DNA of 64,000 bases, taken from the NCBI GenBank assembly GCA_944376125.1, contig CALWBQ010000013.1, positions 116,557 to 180,556 on the forward strand, read 5' to 3'. The notes below the pieces were generated by a model. It did not search any database. It was not told the origin of the DNA and saw only the letters and a program-made list of their open reading frames with translations. The translations under genes were made by a program, and so were the position numbers. Positions 60,590-64,000 of this stretch are shown here, piece after piece; within the stretch, counting starts at the first letter, position 1; every line of letters begins with the position of its first letter. This DNA comes from an uncultured Lachnospiraceae bacterium. GTDB taxonomy: Bacteria > Bacillota > Clostridia > Lachnospirales > Lachnospiraceae.

Positions 60590-61858
60590 TTAGTCGTCTT
60601 CTTCGATGGTAATATTGTAGCTTCCGTCAGAATTCTTCGTCACTCTGTACTTAACGCCGTCTGCATCCCTGGCAGTTCCGCTGGTTTTAACTTTGCCGGA
60701 CTCATTGACCAGATACTGTTTTCCATCTACTTCCTTGATCTCGTAAGTCATGCCTTCCTCTGCATGTACCAGAGCGCCGTCCTCATACAGGTAACCATTC
60801 TGAACGCCCGTTACGCCGTCACCCTTATTTCCCAGAGAGCCGCTGGAAGTAAAGTAGAACACCTCATTGTCGTGATCCTCATCATTTACCACTACCCGGC
60901 CGGTTTTCATCACACCGCTCTCATCAAAGTAGTACACCCGTCCGTCATCCAATTCCAGGAGCCCTGTGTACATCCGCCCATCTGCCCGGAAGCAATAGGT
61001 CTTTCCGTCAATGCTGGCCAATGCGTACTCATCATCCAGTGCTTTTCCTTTGTAAGTGGTGCTGTATGCCTGACCATCGCGGAAATAGTACCAGCTTTCC
61101 TCTGTCTCATCTATATTGTAAATATATTTCCATCCGTCAGCGCCGCTCCCGTCATCATTGTGATAGCGGAGGACATTGATATCATCGCCGACATTGCCGT
61201 ACTTAGAAGAAGTAAAGTTCACTGGATCTACCCATCCAGTCAGCATCCTTCCCTGGGAATCAAAGATATAGGTATGCCCGTTGATCCTCTGCTCTTTGGA
61301 GGCAGACATTTTTCCAGTAGTGGAAAAATAATACCATACCTGTTCTCCCCAGCCGGAATCATCGCCATCCCTCTGATCCAGCAGCTGCCACCCGGTAGCC
61401 ATGGCACCGGAATCTTTAAAATAGTAAACACTATCATCGATGTCCTGCCAGCCGGTCACCATCTTGCTGTCCTCAAAATAATACTTCACGCCGCCGATGG
61501 TTCTCCATCCAGACTCTACTACAGCTCCATTGTCCCGGAAGTAGTACCACTCCAGATTTCCATCCCACTCATCCGGGATCTGTACCCAGGTCTCTGTGAC
61601 CATAACACCATTCTGATTCACATAGTAGGTTCCGTCAATCAGCTGATTCACCGCCATGTTCCCATTGCTGTCCAGATAGTAGTATTTTCCTGCTGTATCT
61701 TTTCTCCAGACATCTGTGGCCCAGCTTCCGTCTTTCTCCTGGTAGCCCCACTGGCCATTGTCTTTTGTAACCCATCCTTCCGCTAAGGCTGTCATGGACA
61801 TACCTGCCGTCAGGGCTGCCGCAGCCAAAGCTGTCACAATCCATCTTCTCCTCATCAT
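60590..61858 (-). CDS. Secreted cell-wall-binding-repeat protein
   Basis: A 422-residue exported protein: signal peptide with basic MMRRRWIV start and cleavage after about ALAEG. The mature protein is almost entirely aromatic, Gly-rich repeats of the choline/glucan-binding type, such as GWVTKDNGQWGYQEKDGSW, SGWRTIGGVKYYFEDS and MATGWQLLD. No catalytic domain is visible. It probably attaches to the cell surface or to polysaccharide. AGGAGGTAAC precedes the ATG at 61858; ATG 61894 is rejected. The C-terminal 60 residues are less repetitive and Lys/Asp rich. Confidence 0.87.
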   Translation of the reverse strand: MMRRRWIVTALAAAALTAGMSMTALAEGWVTKDNGQWGYQEKDGSWATDVWRKDTAGKYYYLDSNGNMAVNQLIDGTYYVNQNGVMVTETWVQIPDEWDGNLEWYYFRDNGAVVESGWRTIGGVKYYFEDSKMVTGWQDIDDSVYYFKDSGAMATGWQLLDQRDGDDSGWGEQVWYYFSTTGKMSASKEQRINGHTYIFDSQGRMLTGWVDPVNFTSSKYGNVGDDINVLRYHNDDGSGADGWKYIYNIDETEESWYYFRDGQAYSTTYKGKALDDEYALASIDGKTYCFRADGRMYTGLLELDDGRVYYFDESGVMKTGRVVVNDEDHDNEVFYFTSSGSLGNKGDGVTGVQNGYLYEDGALVHAEEGMTYEIKEVDGKQYLVNESGKVKTSGTARDADGVKYRVTKNSDGSYNITIEEDD

Positions 61859-62028
61859 CCTGTTACCTCCTTTTATATGACCCTCTGTACGCATTTTTTC
61901 TTTTTTAGGTACTCGTTTTTCTTGATATCATCATACCATAGAAAGGAAAAATTGTCCTGAATTAATTCTTACGAAATACTGTCAATTTCGTCATATTTTC
62001 CGGTTATCCCATGACTTGGCTGAAAGTT

Positions 62029-64000
62029 TCACGAATTTATCTTTATTTTTGCCAGAGCTTCCGCAAGCGCTGATGAGACGGAAGCCTCCTCCTTTTTCTG
62101 CTGATTCAGATATCGGGCCACATCTTTTTTGGAGACTCCGGCTCCTTCTTTCTTTCTTCGCTCCGTAAAAGAGGACAGCTTCTCTTTGTAGCCGCAGCGG
62201 CAGACAAAGATCTTTCCGTCTCCGCTTCCCCTCAGCTCCATCTTCTTATGGCATTTGGGACACCGCGCATTGGAGGTCCTGGACACAGTCTCCCGATATC
62301 CGCACTCCCGATCCTGGCAGACCAGCATCTCACTGTTTTTGCCCTTTACTGCCAGCAGCCTTTTACCGCAGTTGGGACATTTTTTGTTGGTCAAATTATC
62401 ATGGCGGAATGTGCCCTCACCGCTTTTAATCTCCTGAATTAAGTTCTCCGTATATTGGCAGATCCCATCCATAAAATCGCTCCTCTTTAGAGTTCCCCGG
62501 GAGATCTCTGCCAGCTTTTCTTCCCACTCTGCCGTCAGCTCCGGTTTTCTCAGATCTTCCGGAACCAGCTCCAGAAGCTGTCTGGCTTTAGCTGTCAGAT
62601 GAATCTCCTGGCCCTTTTTCTCAAGAAGGAAACTGCTGAATAATTTCTCGATGATATCCGCCCGGGTTGCCACTGTTCCCAGTCCTCCAGTCTCACCCAG
62701 AGTCTTTGCCATGGCCTTTCTCTCCTCACCGTCCTCTGTCTCCATGTAAGCTGCCGGCTTTTCCATTGCTGTGAGGAGGGTAGCCTCCGTAAAATAAGAA
62801 GGCGGCGCAGTCTTTCCCTCAGTCACCGTCACATCCCGGCCGCTCGCCTCCAGGCGGCTTCCCTTCTCCAATTCTGACAGTCTCCCAGCCTGGGTTTGAT
62901 CCCATTCTCCGGCATCTCCTTCTTCTGGCGCAGAAAAGTCTTCTTCATAGACGGCACGCCACCCCTGCTCCTTCACCGTCCTGGCTGAGGCAGCAAAAAT
63001 CTCATCCTCGATCTCAGCCCTCACAGTCCACTCATCGCAGACAAAAGGAGGATACAAAACGGCCAGGAAACGGCGCACTACCATATCATAGATCCGCCTT
63101 TCATCTATGGTCATATGATCTAGCTGAACATATTGTTCCGTAGGGATGATCGCATGGTGGTCTGTCACCTTGCTATTGTCAGCAAAAAATGGATTTTTCG
63201 GAAGGGGCTGGTGAATCAGGCGCCCTGCTGCCTTCCGGTAAGGTCCTACAGAGCAGGCTTTCAGCCTCTCCGCTATAGTAGGAAGGATGTCGCTGGTCAG
63301 GTACCTGGAATCCGTTCTGGGATATGTCAGCACCTTATGGTTCTCATAGAGCCTCTGGCATAGGTTAAGTGTTTCTTTTGCCGAATATTGGTACCGGCGG
63401 TTGGCTTCCCTCTGGAGCTCTGTCAGATCATACAAAAGAGGCGGGGGAGTCTGCTTTGTGCGGTGTCTGACTTCCTGAATCAAAGCTGGCTTTCCCTTCA
63501 ATTTTTTCTCCAGCTCCTGTACCTTTTTCCGGTCAAAGAGGCGTCTGGAACCTGTTTTTTGATCCTCCCAGGAAAAGTTCAGACCTCCCCGCTCCGCTTT
63601 AATCCCATAAAAAGGTTTGGGGACAAATGTTTTGATCTCCTTTTCTCTCTTTTCGATTATAGCCAAGGTGGGGGTCTGAACCCGGCCGCAGGAAAGCTGC
63701 GCATTGTATTTGCAGGTCAATGCTCTGGTTGCGTTAATCCCCACCAGCCAGTCTGCCTCTGCCCTGCAAAGGGCTGCATCCCTCAGGTGATTATACTCTC
63801 TCCCGTCCCTCAGATTCTCAAATCCCTCCCGGATCGCTTTATCTGTAACAGACGAAATCCAGAGACGGCGAATCGGCTTCGTACATCCGCTTTTTTCCAG
63901 AATCAGCCTGGCTACCAGCTCCCCTTCACGCCCGGCATCTGTTGCAATAATCACCTGCCCGATATCCTGGCGGAACAGTTGATTTTTTACCGCCCGGTAC
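62029..64000 (-). CDS. topB: DNA topoisomerase III, C-terminal part (partial)
   Basis: About 657 C-terminal residues; the gene start lies beyond the right edge, as the frame is open to 64000. A type IA topoisomerase that decatenates DNA. DAGREGELVAR is the end of the TOPRIM domain; the active-site Tyr lies in LTYPRTDSRYL. The C-terminus carries two zinc-ribbon units (CPNCGKRL...CQDRECGY and CPKCHKKM...CRCGY) and a Lys/Glu-rich tail. Variant assignment to TopB rather than TopA rests on domain order and these repeats. Confidence 0.93.
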   Translation of the reverse strand, partial: YRAVKNQLFRQDIGQVIIATDAGREGELVARLILEKSGCTKPIRRLWISSVTDKAIREGFENLRDGREYNHLRDAALCRAEADWLVGINATRALTCKYNAQLSCGRVQTPTLAIIEKREKEIKTFVPKPFYGIKAERGGLNFSWEDQKTGSRRLFDRKKVQELEKKLKGKPALIQEVRHRTKQTPPPLLYDLTELQREANRRYQYSAKETLNLCQRLYENHKVLTYPRTDSRYLTSDILPTIAERLKACSVGPYRKAAGRLIHQPLPKNPFFADNSKVTDHHAIIPTEQYVQLDHMTIDERRIYDMVVRRFLAVLYPPFVCDEWTVRAEIEDEIFAASARTVKEQGWRAVYEEDFSAPEEGDAGEWDQTQAGRLSELEKGSRLEASGRDVTVTEGKTAPPSYFTEATLLTAMEKPAAYMETEDGEERKAMAKTLGETGGLGTVATRADIIEKLFSSFLLEKKGQEIHLTAKARQLLELVPEDLRKPELTAEWEEKLAEISRGTLKRSDFMDGICQYTENLIQEIKSGEGTFRHDNLTNKKCPNCGKRLLAVKGKNSEMLVCQDRECGYRETVSRTSNARCPKCHKKMELRGSGDGKIFVCRCGYKEKLSSFTERRKKEGAGVSKKDVARYLNQQKKEEASVSSALAEALAKIKINS

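Noticed and set aside
1..64000. Prophage, integrative element or CRISPR array
   Set aside because: No integrase, phage structural gene, conjugation gene, cas gene or spaced direct repeats were seen; the only mobile element is the IS200-type one.

Overview
The window looks like the chromosome of a spore-forming anaerobic Firmicute of the class Clostridia, most likely family Lachnospiraceae. Signs: sigma-G (sigG), spoVAD and spoVAE; L-box, T-box and L20-leader RNA regulation; a LexA box of the form GAAC-N4-GTTC; a minimal SufBC-type Fe-S pair; DUF1540 proteins; AGGAGG-type ribosome binding sites. Genus and species cannot be fixed from the sequence alone. The region is mostly core genome. There is one small insertion sequence and no prophage, CRISPR array or conjugative module.

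Layout. 1-3.45 kb: coaBC (cut by the window edge) diverges from coaX, and an IbrA/IbrB-like pair (PP-loop enzyme plus ParB-like protein) overlaps the coaX end. 3.45-7.7 kb: a TetR regulator and a two-subunit ABC exporter. 8-10.3 kb: sigG, then a MATE exporter behind a structured leader with an intrinsic terminator (candidate guanidine-IV riboswitch). 10.3-12.6 kb: a LexA-controlled operon of Y-family polymerase, small unknown protein and SRAP-domain protein. 12.6-14.9 kb: a membrane diguanylate cyclase and an IS200-type element. 14.9-16.7 kb: sufC-sufB. 16.8-17.6 kb: three tRNA-Leu genes. 17.7-22.2 kb: AI-2E-type permease, map, an attenuated ABC-F gene and a histidine phosphatase. 22.2-29.1 kb: MATE-nth-sbcD-sbcC, reading leftward into the phosphatase gene.

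29.4-35 kb: degV, then purine genes purC-purB-lysR-purA. 35-38 kb: lipoprotein, dapB and dapA behind a lysine riboswitch. 38-42 kb: corrinoid adenosyltransferase, double-OB SSB, typA, YigZ. 42.2-45 kb: class A PBP. 45.3-46.8 kb: spoVAD-spoVAE with a sigma-G-type promoter. 46.8-48.8 kb: PNPOx-family protein and MATE exporter behind an unexplained leader hairpin. 48.8-55.3 kb: oppBCDF-oppA and a cyclophilin. 55.4-56.8 kb: infC-rpmI-rplT with an L20-type leader and an ATT start codon. 56.9-60.6 kb: DUF1540, acyltransferase, and thrS with a T-box. 60.6-64 kb: a secreted repeat protein and topB (cut by the window edge).

How the parts connect. Several genes are governed by conditional terminators (MATE, ABC-F, dapA, infC, thrS). 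Drug or metabolite export is prominent: three MATE proteins, one ABC pair and one ABC-F. DNA repair is split into a LexA-controlled translesion operon and an nth-sbcCD operon. The sporulation genes form a small logical unit, since sigG is present and spoVAD carries a promoter resembling sigma-G sites. The most unusual items are the IbrAB-like pair on coaX, the unknown protein inside the SOS operon, the permease-like GGDEF protein, and the attenuated ABC-F leader. I found no large, clearly undescribed multigene system.
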